A DNA stretch of 64,000 bases, from the NCBI GenBank assembly GCA_017311315.1, contig CM029654.1, forward strand, positions 7,571,382 to 7,635,381. The letters are read 5' to 3'. The number at the start of each line of letters is the position of its first letter. Position 1 is the stretch's first letter. This document shows positions 48,201-58,060 of the stretch, in pieces. The stretch is from Dendrocalamus latiflorus (Eukaryota; Streptophyta; Magnoliopsida; Poales; Poaceae). The notes under the pieces were generated by a model that searched no databases, had not been told where the DNA came from, and saw only the letters and a program-made list of their open reading frames with translations. The position numbers and the translations under genes are program-made.

Positions 48201-50851
48201 CGAAACAAGTCCTAATTCAAATATGGAAAGCTTCAAGATATAAAGGGTAGTTTACAAATCGGTTTCAATTAAGGACCAATTGTATTGATTTAGACTCGGC
48301 TCTCTTATAAAAAAGGGTTCAAGGATTGTAACAGATAGACAAGCAATAATACAAATATTTTTTTTCCCCAAATCCTTCTTCTCCTTGCCCTCGCGTCTCA
48401 CCCCTATCAACTGCATTCTTCTTCCTCCCGATCAGTCTCGGTACCTAACACTGCCACAATAACCAAGCGAGGCACCGCCCACGTGCTGCTACAGTACCAC
48501 CGCGGGTACTGTTTGTGAGCCGCTACAGTACCAGTGGTGTTGTTCACACGTCTGCTAGTCTCAGTCCATAACAACTCCAAACAACATGTGTGCCAATGCC
48601 ATCCACCCAGAGATGCTTACAAAAAAATGCAAAGGACATGAATTTGAATTTAGAGGTTTGAAAACAAATACTCTTGTATGGAGGATGTGCTCATTAAGGT
48701 GCTGCTATGCTCCTAGCTGGCGTGGTTCCCTCTAAATTACCATGAAAAGTTCTCCAAATGATTGAATATGTAAGTATCATACTGATCTTTAAATTCTACA
48801 AGATGTTAGGCAACTTTAGGACCTCCCACCATTTTGATTTGGAAGATTCAATTTTGAGAAGTTGGAATAGCCATCATTGGAAAGGATATAACAACCATAA
48901 GACCACATGTAAACAGGACCACTTAATGTTTTTCCTCTTGAAAAAAGATGACAAAAAGGCAACAATTGGGCCTTAAACCATTATGCAATGTACTCTTAAA
49001 AATAAACAAAAAGGAATGTAACTACTTGCAGAAAAGCATATAATCATGACATTTAGGCCTCTACAGCCCAACCCTGAAATTATCACTTGGGCAGTAATAC
49101 AATTTACACAAGGCACCAAAATAAAACTGGATTAATTACTCATACATTGCAAAATGGGTTTGTTTTGGTTGCCTTTAATTCAAGTGGACAAAGTTCGAGT
49201 GAACAGCTGCAGCTTAAATGAGTTCATAAACGATTTAGTATTGGGGTAGGTAAAACACAAGGGATAATCGTTGATTTGTATTTGTCTGTCGGAGGACAGG
49301 ACACTATGGCTGCATGTAACACCATGTTTTCTATATTACCAAAATATTGTCTGATGTTCCCACCAAAACTATAGTCAAAGCACACTATCAACAGAAAAAA
49401 AGTTACAAAAGCTTGCTGCTAGCCAGCCTGTTACAGTGGAATTTAACTCAAAACATATCATGCAGGGTTTTTTTAAGGTTATTGAAGTTCAAGTTTTTTG
49501 CCATACATATTCTAACTTTTCAAGTTATGTCCTGATTCTTTCCCAAATGTTTCAATTAAGTCCCATTTCTTTCAATTAAGAAAATAAGGTAATACAGTCC
49601 CATTTCTTCCAAAATGATTTGAATTCAGCTCCACTAACTTAAAGGCACCTGTTTCTTCTGCAACGCCTTGTTTTGTTCCTTGAGTTTCTGAATTTCAGTT
49701 TCCAACTCCATCGTGTATGCCTACAAATTGCAAAAGGTATAACTAAAACAAGAAAACGGAGCAATTCTCTGTGTCAAAGCTTCACAAGAAACATGCAAGG
49801 CAAGATTTCCTTTACCAATGAATACCTTGTGAAATATCCATTTTTCTCAGCATGGCAATGGCAAGCCCGACATGCCGATTTATCAAATTCATATAATCTT
49901 TTAGCGCGGCCAGTTGCAATCGCAAACAGCTGCATATGCAACACATGCAAGAATTCAGGACAAAGGTATGACCTGCTTCCGGGAGCGAGATCTAGCTGCA
50001 GACTCCCTGTTCTTGATCATCCTCCTCTGCCGCCGCTCCGCCACCTTCGCCACATTCCCACCGCTCCTCCTCCCCGAAATCACCCCCTCAAAGGGGTACG
50101 GCACCGGCGCCATCAGCGACGACAGGTCCCCGATCCCTTTGCCCACAGAATCCAGCTGGACCACCGCCGTATCCACCGGGCTCACAGTGACCGCACCACC
50201 CCCCATCCTTCCCACTGCAGGCATCAGACCATTGCCCATGGCCGGATCCCCCATGCCCACCGGCGCGAACCCCATCGCGCCCGCGCCGGCGGCGTCATTG
50301 GCACCTCCAAAGTTCCGGAAGAAGATAGAGCTGCTGTTGGCCGCCTGAATCGGTCCCGGAGCCACGGGCGGCGCGGCGGCAGCCGCAGCCGACACCGCCG
50401 CCGCCGCGACGGGGTTGTCCCGAACGACCCCTGCCCTGACCAGGAACTCCTCCAGCGTCATCTCCCCTAGCGTCGGCTGCCGCCTGGGCTGCGGCGCCTC
50501 CCCGCCGCCGCCGGCCGTCCCCGGCGGCGCCTCCCGCACGAAGTCCTGCCAGACCTCGTCCACCGTCTTGACGCTGAGCGTGCGCGGCAGGGTGAGCGAC
50601 GCCTGCCGCTGCAGCTCCCCCTCCGGCGCCGCCGACGCCGACGCCACGGCCTGGCTCTCCTCCGCCGTCCAGATGCTCCGCAGCAGCTCGTCCATGTTCA
50701 TGGACCCGAAGTCCTTCCCGAACCAGCCCCCCATCCCCCCGAGCGTGCTCTGGAACTCATCGAACGTCAGCGAGTAGATCGATCCCTGCCTCGCCAGCGG
50801 GACCGTCCCCGCCCCCCTCCTCTCCGAGCCCCCGCCGTCCTTCAGATCCAT
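39181..50851 (-). CDS. group A bZIP transcription factor, ABF/AREB/ABI5-like, 351 aa, four exons
   Basis: Complement of exons 50851-49973, 49720-49649, 42988-42959 and 39255-39181. All junctions are phase 0 with GT..AG borders. The protein carries the group A signature set. C1 is at residues 21-34 (R-x-x-S-I-Y-S-L-T-F-D-E-F-Q, an SnRK2-type site). C2 is L-P-R-T-L-S-V-K-T-V-D-E-V-W and C3 is T-L-G-E-M-T-L-E-E-F-L. The basic region is R-R-M-I-K-N-R-E-S-A-A-R-S-R-x-R-K-Q at the end of exon 1. The leucine zipper spans exons 2-4, and the C-terminal C4 motif is R-T-L-T-G-P-W. Family knowledge: nuclear regulator binding ABRE (ACGTG) sites in abscisic-acid and stress responses. The ATG at 50851 gives M-D-L-K-D-G-G-G. 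Introns 2 and 3 are unusually long (6.66 and 3.70 kb); intron 2 holds a gypsy element. All coding exons are intact. It most resembles rice TRAB1-type ABFs. Confidence 0.93.
39256..42958 (-). other. bZIP intron 3, 3.7 kb
   Basis: AT-rich, non-coding. No intact element was identified; 41275-41345 has a MITE-like CCCCGTTTGGTTC start. The short open frames lack support. Confidence 0.7.
42959..42988 (-). CDS. bZIP exon 3 (10 codons)
   Basis: A micro-exon of 30 bp, E-E-M-M-E-M-Q-K-N-Q, between TATGCAG and GTAAAA borders. The same short exon is usual in this bZIP group. Confidence 0.88.
42989..43451 (-). other. bZIP intron 2, part next to exon 3
   Basis: AT-rich sequence up to the left LTR of the gypsy element. 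A stretch at 43160-43440 has ATAGTTATAGTTATAG-type repeats. No gene. Confidence 0.6.
43452..43744 (+). repeat. 5' LTR of the gypsy element
   Basis: TGTAACGGATAG to TACCTAACA, 293 bp, with a TATA-like CTTATAAAA near 43608. Compared with the 3' LTR it holds an extra short segment around GGAATAGTTTCAATTCC. Confidence 0.88.
43748..43760 (+). other. primer binding site, initiator Met tRNA
   Basis: TGGTATCAGAGCC three bases after the 5' LTR, the standard plant LTR-retrotransposon primer site. Confidence 0.85.
43776..48165 (+). pseudogene. gypsy gag-pol remnant with chromodomain relic
   Basis: Segments in order: gag start with early stops; a 9-residue tandem repeat S-R-G-Y-D-H-S coded at 43999-44079 (three 27-bp units); gag core at 44504-44890; zinc knuckle C-x2-C-x4-H-x4-C type near 44905; protease with L-F-D-T-G-S-T at 45119; reverse transcriptase at 45516-46060 including F-C-M-D-Y-R-A-L-N and P-F-G-L-C-N-A-P; RNase H with I-D-C-D-A-S at 46385; integrase at 47007-47611; and a chromodomain-like relic at 48060-48165. 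Each lies in a different frame or is cut by stops, so the element is dead. Confidence 0.85.
48164..48450 (+). repeat. 3' LTR of the gypsy element
   Basis: TGTTACGGATAG to GGTACCTAACA, 287 bp, following AAGGGAAA. Differs from the 5' LTR by several substitutions and small indels, so the insertion is older than the copia element at 21 kb. Confidence 0.88.
48451..49648 (-). other. bZIP intron 2, part next to exon 2
   Basis: Non-coding. 48455-48560 has GC-rich CTACAGTACC repeats. No element end or gene is recognised in the rest. Confidence 0.55.
49649..49720 (-). CDS. bZIP exon 2
   Basis: 24 codons between a TTGTAG acceptor and CAG/GTGCC donor. Encodes A-Y-T-M-E-L-E-T-E-I-Q-K-L-K, the start of the leucine zipper. 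Confidence 0.92.
49973..50851 (-). CDS. bZIP exon 1
   Basis: 293 codons from ATG to the basic region; the donor is CAG/GTCATACC at 49972. It contains C1, C2 and C3 and most of the DNA-binding basic region. Confidence 0.92.
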
Positions 50852-51189
50852 CCCCAACTCCTCCTCCTACTCCTCCCCCTCCCACCGCAGCAGAGAACCA
50901 ACAGGTTGCTCGGGGTGGCGAAGCTGACAAAGCGATAGGCGCGTGCGCGAGGGCAATCCACGCGTGGGATGACCAAATTGGAAGGCAAGTAAGTGACCCA
51001 CTCCTGTGTTACTTGCCAGTTGCCGCTGTGTTGCGGCTGGAGTGGAGTCGGCGTGGCTTTGCCTTCGCCGTGCCTGTCTCGCGTGACGCGACGCGACGCT
51101 CCGGCCAATCACGGCGCGATACGTAGGGGGGCATGAGTGCTGGGTGGGCGTCTTCTAGAATCTGGTAACATCGGTGGGTGGCTTTTTTA
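50852..51189 (-). promoter_or_regulatory. proximal promoter and 5' UTR of the bZIP gene
   Basis: 338 bp between the start codon and the MULE end. It holds a CT-rich leader, the palindrome CCACGCGTGG at about 50958-50967, CCAAT at 51104 and a TACGTA core near 51120. No clear TATA box. Everything farther upstream is transposon, so the native distal promoter has been displaced. Confidence 0.5.
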
Positions 51190-51369
51190 GGACGTTTTTG
51201 GCACTGTTGATATCCAAAATTCCGGAAATAGCCTCTTCGGAAACGAAATTCTAACTCTAGCCCCCACCTGACCGCACCATTTAACGGCGTCGCGACACGT
51301 GTCCAATGGTGCGGCCGGGGAGCGCACCACACCTGAGTGGTGCGGTCCCCGACCGCACCACACTCCCGC
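51190..51369 (+). repeat. left terminal inverted repeat of the MULE
   Basis: Starts GGACGTTTTTGGCACTGTTG and ends CACACTCCCGC. Together with adjacent bases to 51445 it contains seven GGTGCGG/CCGCACC heptamers in both orientations, good candidates for transposase binding sites. Confidence 0.88.
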
Positions 51370-51460
51370 GGTCACATCAGAGGCAGTGGTGCGGCGGGGT
51401 AGCGCACCATTTGGCCGGGTGGTGCGGTACCCGACCGCACCACATGCCTGCATCCCGTCG

Positions 51461-52739
51461 CGTCGCCTAAAGCCGCAGGATTGTAACACGTGTATGTACA
51501 CGAGTTCATTCTGTGCATGTGACCGTTTTTTTCTCGCGATAAAAGGAAGAGGGTGGCATGGCTTTCGAAGGCTCCAGTGCATTTGCATTTGCTCTAGACA
51601 GAGAAGCAGCCAGAGAGGGAGCAAGAAAGGGCGCTCATACTGAAGGAAAGAAGAACACAAACACGGGATTTGGAGTAATTTTGGAAGGTATCTGAAGTTC
51701 TCGCAATTGTGAAAGTTGTAGATCCTCTCGTGAGCTTCAAGAAAAGGTAAATATCATCTCCATGCGTTTAAGATGGTATTATAGTGATTAGCCTGTAATT
51801 AGCGTACACGATCTCAATATGTCTATATTTTATGTAATTATCGTGTTGTATTCTATATTTTATGTTAAGAAATAAAGTAATGTTGTTGTAATGTAAAATA
51901 TTTGTAGTTATTTGTGGTCGTAGTATATTGCAATTTTTTTTGATAAAATATTTGTAGTTGTAGAGTACTGTAATTTATATTTTATGTGAATAGTTTTTGT
52001 ACTGATGTTGTAACCAGTAATCTTGTTGTTTGTTAAGTGGATTATAACTACATTTAAATGATGTCATTGTGAAGCACATAGCTAGTCGGAAAGGCCACTT
52101 GCGCATGTACTGTTTGTATTAACATGTACTCATTTTGTAACCAAAATCACTGAATAATATTAGATCTTGTTGTGCATGTTCATAAAAAAATCTATGTTAA
52201 AGTGTAACGCTGCATATATGAAGCATGGCACATTGTTGGGTAGTACTAGAAATGTAGAGGAAGTAGTACTAGAAATGTAGAGGATCTAACAGATTGGCAA
52301 AAAATGTAGTTATTTGATCGATGTAAGAAATCGTAAGTAAGAAATGATGAAAAATGAGTTGCTCGATTAGTGATTTAATTAGAAGAATAATAATACAAAA
52401 TAGGAGTGAAATTACAAAAAAATATAATTTGATTTGCAGTAAAATTTGAATTTAATGTGTTAGCGCGCTCTGCAAATAAAGTAAAAAATACAATGAGAAG
52501 TTAAAAATAAATTAGACTCTATGAAGTTGAAAAAATTGTAATATATGTAGCACAGAATTAAGATTTGTAGAATAGAAATTGGAAAAAAGTGCATTACATT
52601 AGTAATTTGATTTATATAGAAATTTGTTAGCGCACTCCATAAATGGCACGCTTGTATGTGGTACGCAGTAGGTTATGTGTGATGGTACAGTTGTTGCCTG
52701 TGATATATACTAAGAGGGTTCAGTTTGGGCTTATGTTAG
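51461..52739 (+). promoter_or_regulatory. MULE transposase promoter, leader exon and 5' UTR intron
   Basis: A TATA-like GATAAAAGG lies at 51539-51547. A purine-rich leader follows to a donor AAAAG/GTAAAT at 51747. The AT-rich stretch to a TGTTAG acceptor at about 52739, eight bases before the ATG at 52747, looks like a 1-kb intron. Splicing is inferred from sequence only. Confidence 0.45.
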
Positions 52740-52746
52740 GTACGCC

Positions 52747-53406
52747 ATGGGTGACATCCAAGACTTGTTCGTGTTCTATGGAAGTGGTCTCGTACGGGAC
52801 GGGCCGTACGGGGCAGACCTGAATAATTGTGACCGGACTGTGATCCGGGCACGCAATCTGAACACCATGAGCCTGTTGGAGCTACGGAGATGCGTGCGTT
52901 CCGGATTCGATCGGGACACCGCAAGGAACAAATTACGGATCGAGGCAGTGTATGCCACAGTTGGAGGTGCTGCAGGGGAGACAGTGTGGCAACTTATAAA
53001 GGTGACGAGCGACGCTTCATGGGTGAACTACATGGAGGTCGTGTGCAACCCAGACGCATTGATATATGCCAGGCCAATGGTGTATGTTCAATTCGTGGAG
53101 AGGACAGAATCATCCGCCATGGGTGACTCTGGTGGTGCTGGCGGAGATGTAGAGCGTGCATTACTCTGCGGCGGTCATGAAGATGCTGGTGAAGGGGAGT
53201 CCATGAGTCAATGGAAGATGGTGACCTGCAGAGGCGCGTGGAGAATTTTCAGCCGAATGAAGGTGCCGAGAGGTGGTGGGCCGCGCGTGTTGACTGTCAC
53301 GAGTACCTTGAGAACCAGGTGCAGGAAAGTGAGGAGGAGGACGATGTGGAAACAGAGAGTTCAGGAGAGGAGGAAGAAGGGGAACCTACAGCGGGAGGTG
53401 TGGTAG
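52747..53406 (+). CDS. N-terminal part of the MULE transposase (frame-separated)
   Basis: Begins M-G-D-I-Q-D-L-F-V-F-Y-G-S-G and matches the N-terminal PB1-like module that precedes MURA cores in many grass MULEs (V-F-Y-G-G...L...R at the start, L-F-V-Q-V-E at the end, here V-Y-V-Q-F-V-E-R). About 150 codons are homologous in style. The acidic linker then continues in the next frame (53193 onward), so a one-base deletion somewhere in 53193-53406 best explains the split. An unrecognised small intron or a translational shift are alternatives. Confidence 0.6.
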   Translation: MGDIQDLFVFYGSGLVRDGPYGADLNNCDRTVIRARNLNTMSLLELRRCVRSGFDRDTARNKLRIEAVYATVGGAAGETVWQLIKVTSDASWVNYMEVVCNPDALIYARPMVYVQFVERTESSAMGDSGGAGGDVERALLCGGHEDAGEGESMSQWKMVTCRGAWRIFSRMKVPRGGGPRVLTVTSTLRTRCRKVRRRTMWKQRVQERRKKGNLQREVW

Positions 53407-55427
53407 GTGGTGTTGTAACCACGGAGGGTGCGTACGTGCCGTCCAGATTGGACGACATCGCAGCGGAATCCCTAGTTCTGCCACGGGCGAAGGAGGCAGA
53501 GTGGGGATTCAATGAAGGCAGACTCGTTGTAGGGCAGAGCTTCCGTAACAAGAGTGCTGCACAGCAAGCTATTGCCACATACGCCGTCAACATAAGCCGG
53601 ACATATCGGGTGCACAGGTCCAACCCTGACACCTACATTGTGAAGTGTGTGGACGGCTCCTGCCCTGGCAAGGTCCGTGCGCAGCGGTTCAGAGGCGCTG
53701 CCACGGACTTCCGGATAACGGTGCTGAACGATCACACTTGTGAGCTTGCGGCGCCACTACCTAGGCACCGCAACATGACGTCGTCATATGTTGCAGAGCT
53801 GATAAGGCATCTTGTGGTTGCAAATGTATCCATTACTCCCAAGGTTCTCATGGCGGAGGTAGCGAACACGGTGGGGTTTGCTGTGAGCTACAAGAAGGTG
53901 TGGCGGGGGAAACAGAAGGTACTGCGGAGTATGTTCGGGACATATGAGGAGGCATATGATCTGGTCCCGAGAATGTTGTGTCAGATTGCAGCAGCAAACC
54001 CAGGCACGTACAATAACAAGTACGAGCGGGTTCATGAGACGGAAGGGCCGAATTGTTTTGTGCTTGACAGAGTGTTCTGGGCCTTCCATCAGGCAATAGA
54101 AGGCTTCAAGTGGTGCCGTCCAGTGCTAACGATGGACGGCACATTCCTATCTGGCAAATACAAGGGTACAATCCTGACCGCGGTTGCAGCAGACGCAAAT
54201 GACCAGTTACTCCCAGTGGCATTTGCAATAGTAGAGAATGAGAGTACGGATAGCTGGCTGTGGTTCCTTGTCAATGTGAAGCAGGCCGTTGTACAAGATC
54301 GGCCCGATGTGTGTGTTATCTCGGACCGCAATGCAGGCTTGCTGTCTGCAATGCGAACGATGCAGAACGGGACACAGCCTCCGTACCAGTGGAATGACAT
54401 GAAGAACCGGTGGTGCATGAGGCATCTTGCGGCAAACTTCCACAGAAGGTTCCATAGCAAGGAACTAATGAAGATGTTTAAAAAACTTTGTATGCAGAAC
54501 CAGAAGACGAAGTTCGATGCCCTGTGGAGTCACCTTGATAAGGAGACCAGCAAGCATGTCAGGCGTCTTGAGCAGTCTGAAGCGGGGGCCGTGGCGGGAG
54601 GCTCCACGAGACTTGGGGAGTTCACACAATGGGTGCAGTCCAATGCACCTGACCTGGAGATGTGGTCTCTACTGCATGACACCGGCGGAGCAAGGTACGG
54701 AATCATGACGACAAACATGTTCGAGGTGTACAATGGTGTTCTAAAGGGCATGAGATCCCTACCTATCACTGCAATCGTTGAAGAGACATGGAACCGTTCA
54801 ATAGGATACTTCGTCAATAGAGCCATGATGGCGAAGCATCATATGGACGAAGGCAAAGAATTCTCCGAGGTAGCGTGGGCCTACATGGACAAGAAGATGG
54901 AGAAGGCTCGTTCGCATATTGCTCAGACCATGGATGGCTTACGGAGGAAGTTTGAGGTTCGCCTCAGACAGAAGTACATGATGGGGCAGGCTAGAGGGGA
55001 TCGTAAGCAGGTGTGCACGATTGATGACAGAGCATCTTGCACCTGCAACAAGTCGCAGCTTCTACACAAACCATGCTCCCACATGTACGCGGCATGCGCG
55101 TTATGGAACCAGGCACCCACGCATTACATCTCAAGGTACTATGACATGAAGCACCTGTTTGAAACCTGGAGCACGGAGTTCCATTCGTACGGGGTGGACA
55201 TGCATTATAGGGAGCTCTGGCCAGGGCAGATCAAGTGGGTGCCGAACGATGCACTGAAGCACGTCGGCCGTGGGCGAAGACAGAGCCGTCGCATTTGTAA
55301 CGACATGGATGATAGCCAGCGTGGGGATCGGGTTCGGCGCCCGAAGTGCAGACTATGCAAGACGGTTGACCAGCAGTGCACAATGACAATTACGTTTGTT
55401 CATGTTATGGTGGCATTTATTTTATGA
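53211..55427 (+). CDS. MURA-type MULE transposase core, 738 aa
   Basis: Cuts and pastes the element by binding its inverted repeats. An acidic Glu/Ser-rich linker comes first. A MuDR-type DNA-binding zinc region follows (about residues 100-190, C-V-D-G-S-C then D-H-T-C). The MULE DDE domain has D309 (L-T-M-D-G-T-F), D372 (V-I-S-D-R-N) and E505 (N-M-F-E-V-Y-N-G). A SWIM zinc finger has C610-x-C612-x9-C622-x-H624. A C-terminal basic segment ends with C-R-L-C, half of the zinc knuckle usual there. All catalytic residues are present and the core frame is unbroken, so the enzyme could be active if the N-terminal module is dispensable or restored by splicing. The true start lies upstream in the other frame (52747). 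Confidence 0.92.
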   Translation: MEDGDLQRRVENFQPNEGAERWWAARVDCHEYLENQVQESEEEDDVETESSGEEEEGEPTAGGVVGGVVTTEGAYVPSRLDDIAAESLVLPRAKEAEWGFNEGRLVVGQSFRNKSAAQQAIATYAVNISRTYRVHRSNPDTYIVKCVDGSCPGKVRAQRFRGAATDFRITVLNDHTCELAAPLPRHRNMTSSYVAELIRHLVVANVSITPKVLMAEVANTVGFAVSYKKVWRGKQKVLRSMFGTYEEAYDLVPRMLCQIAAANPGTYNNKYERVHETEGPNCFVLDRVFWAFHQAIEGFKWCRPVLTMDGTFLSGKYKGTILTAVAADANDQLLPVAFAIVENESTDSWLWFLVNVKQAVVQDRPDVCVISDRNAGLLSAMRTMQNGTQPPYQWNDMKNRWCMRHLAANFHRRFHSKELMKMFKKLCMQNQKTKFDALWSHLDKETSKHVRRLEQSEAGAVAGGSTRLGEFTQWVQSNAPDLEMWSLLHDTGGARYGIMTTNMFEVYNGVLKGMRSLPITAIVEETWNRSIGYFVNRAMMAKHHMDEGKEFSEVAWAYMDKKMEKARSHIAQTMDGLRRKFEVRLRQKYMMGQARGDRKQVCTIDDRASCTCNKSQLLHKPCSHMYAACALWNQAPTHYISRYYDMKHLFETWSTEFHSYGVDMHYRELWPGQIKWVPNDALKHVGRGRRQSRRICNDMDDSQRGDRVRRPKCRLCKTVDQQCTMTITFVHVMVAFIL

Positions 55428-55510
55428 TGTATTATCATTACCTACAAATTATGTATGTTGCATATTCTCATGACACTGTGTACTGACTTGTTTTCAATCA
55501 TCGGCAGGAC

Positions 55511-58060
55511 ATGGCGTACGAGTTGCTTGAGGCCCGTTGGGATGACCACGACCGATGCACAGCGTGGGCATCTATGCCTGAGGGCCCTCCGTGTTTCGTC
55601 CTTAGGGGCCCCCGAGAGCACTGGCCGCTAGACGAGCGGTACATCCCGCTGCTGCGAGACACCGGTCTTTTGCCCCTTGCTCGCATGCTGGATGTTCCCT
55701 ATACGTTGCAGTTCGATGCGGCGTTGCTGTCCGCACTCGTGGATCGTTGGAGACCGGAGACTCACACCTTCCACTTCCGGTGGGGCGAGATGACTGTTAC
55801 ACTTCAGGACGTGTCCATGCTGACAGGTCTACCCATCCGTGGTGCAACAGTAGTGCCACCCCCCAGGGCGGCAAATTGGAAGGACGCTTTGGGTGCCCGA
55901 TTCGGTCTCCCGATCGCAGACAACATGTCTGGTGTGCCACACTCGTGGCTACGAGAGTTCATGACCTGCCCTGTGGACGCTCATGAGGGGGTCGTGCGGA
56001 CGCACCTCATGGCATACATCCTTTTTTTGTTCGGATGGGTCTTGTTTCCTACGACCACTGGAGTCTCCGTGCATCCGACGTACATACACCTTGCGGAGTC
56101 CTTGGCGGATGCCTTGCCCGGCGAGGTGCCGCAGTACAGCTGGGGATCTGCAGTCCTTAGTGCCACGTACCGAGGCTTGTGTGATGCCTGTCAGCGTACT
56201 GAGGCCAGCGAGCCGGTCTTGGCGGCGTGCTATGTGCTCCTACAGTACTGGTCTTGGGAGCACTTCACGGTTGGGAGGCCTAAGATCGAGAGGGCCGTGC
56301 ACCCTTACGACCTTCGCCCGGAGTTGTACGGTCAGGCTGGTGGCGATGACCCCATAGATGGGCCGACTATGGGGGCTCGTCGGACACATGGTCAGCTGCG
56401 GTGGGCTAAGGAGAGAGCGAGGCGTGTCTACCCAAATTTCCATAACCATTTCGAGCGGCTTCCTGACAAAGACATAGTCTGGTTCCCATGGGATGCAGGG
56501 TTCATTCAGCTCATTGCCCCCTACGGGTTGTCATCTCAGTGCCACCAAGACCACACGTACTGGTTGACGACCTGTCACCTCGTCTTCGCGCACTTCGTCG
56601 AACCGTACAACCCGCAGAGAGTGCTGAGGCAGTTTCACCTCCACCAGCACGTGCCACCCCTCCCAGGACGGGCACTACCACTGAAGGCCCACCGGTAAGC
56701 CATTGCACGGTAACTGTACGCAAGGTAGTAATGTGTTGATAATACTAATTGTACAATATGTGCACTAACTTGCAGGCAAACAAGAAAAGGGCACCATGGT
56801 GACGACTGGACAGCCACACAGCGGCCGTGGACAGACCTGTGGCGTGACTCAGCGAGCACAGAGGTTGTGGACGAGACTAGGCCACACGACATCGCCACAT
56901 ACGGTGCGTACCTAGAGTGGTACATTCCACGCACCCGCAGCAAGATTACTGGGCCTGCCCCACCCCGTCCTTCAGAGGTCGCGCACGAAGATGCCATACA
57001 GGCCGACCCAGACCGTCATCGAGCAGCACATCTTGACGAGGCAGTACGTGCACCTGCAGTACGTTTGTACTCATTGTTTCTTTACGTACAGTGCGTTTTA
57101 ACTCATTTGTTGTTTACCTACAGTGCGAGCATATGCGTCGTGCTGAGAACGAGGCTTTTCAGATGCTGCAGCGTGGGGAGGGCGGCAACCGGGTTCTTGC
57201 TTCGGCGCGTAGCATCTTCAATGACCTCAGGAATGCGATCAAGGCCATGAGCTGTAGTCAGCACAGGGATGATGTCCATGCACGACGCGTCCGCAGAGAG
57301 CAGCCTTCAGCGCCGCCGTCGGCACCACCTTCAGCACGTCCGTCGCTGTACGGTGGTCGTCCGTCGCAGTCCGGCGGTCGTCCGTCGCTGACCGGCGGTC
57401 CTCAGTCGCTGTCCGGCGGTCGTCCGTCGCTGTCCGGAGGTCATCCCAGCTGCGCTCCCTCGTCCTCACAGCGTTTTGGACCAGCGGTACGACATTTGCC
57501 ATCAGTTCGTTCGTCCACTCGATTGCCATTTATTCGTAACACACGTTTTCCTTGCAGCAGTTGCGAAGGGATAGCACGTTGCTACAGCCGTCGTCATCCC
57601 GGAGGGCGGCGGACGAGCCTACAGATAGCGACACTGAGTCACCCCAGCAGATAGCGACATATGCGCCAAGCGGTCAGTCTACCCGAGCAGACACGCAAGG
57701 GCGGTACGAGTGGTTCGGGCAGACGTACCGAGGTTACACGGCGCAGGAGTACATGGGTGATTTCCCAACGTCATCGTCATTCCAACAGCCGTATGCACCG
57801 GTATGTACGCATGTAGTAAACATAACACATGATATACATAATGATTATAAACTTTTTTGTATTTTCCATTGCAGGACGTAGACCCCTCCTCCGATTGGCT
57901 GAGCTCTATTATAGGCCAGCAGTCGGAACTCCCCACAGAGATGTACCCACCACCGCCTCCGACGCAGACCTCGCAGTACGACCTTCGAGATGCACCGCGC
58001 TCCCCTAGCAGGTTCACCTTCTCGGAGGATCAGATACGTCGTCCGAGGCGGCGGCGATGA
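55511..58060 (+). CDS. plant mobile domain (PMD) protein carried by the MULE, 752 aa, five exons
   Basis: Exons 55511-56694, 56776-57058, 57124-57486, 57558-57800 and 57875-58060. All borders are GT..AG, the frame is kept throughout and the stop is TGA at 58058. Exon 1 carries the PMD (aminotransferase-like mobile domain). Landmarks are L-L-P-L-A-R-M-L-D at about residue 55, W-R-P-E-T-H-T-F-H-F-R-W-G-E-M-T-V-T-L-Q-D-V near 80, then G-L-P-I-R-G. The domain closes in exon 2. Exon 3 has a 7-residue repeat of S-G-G-R-P-S-L type coded by 21-bp units (about 57340-57440). The C-terminus is Ser/Pro-rich and ends in five Arg. Host PMD proteins of the MAIN/MAIL group are nuclear and affect transposon silencing; a role for the TE version is unknown. 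Only 83 bp separate it from the transposase stop, with a CGGCAG acceptor directly before the ATG, so it probably shares the transposase promoter by splicing. Confidence 0.87.

Larger units (their letters stand above)
43452..48450 (+). mobile_element. Ty3/gypsy chromovirus (Reina-like) inside bZIP intron 2
   Basis: LTRs of 293 bp (43452-43744) and 287 bp (48164-48450) start TGTAACGG/TGTTACGG and end CCTAACA. Target duplications are CCGCC (43447-43451) and CTGCC (48451-48455), one mismatch. A perfect initiator-Met primer site TGGTATCAGAGCC lies at 43748-43760. The interior has gag, protease, reverse transcriptase, RNase H, integrase and a chromodomain relic in order, all decayed. Small size and short LTRs fit the Reina lineage (inference). 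It is inserted antisense to the bZIP gene. Confidence 0.9.

Noticed and set aside
49914..50470. Plus-strand frames opposite bZIP exon 1
   Set aside because: Antisense shadows of a GC-rich, clearly conserved bZIP exon.
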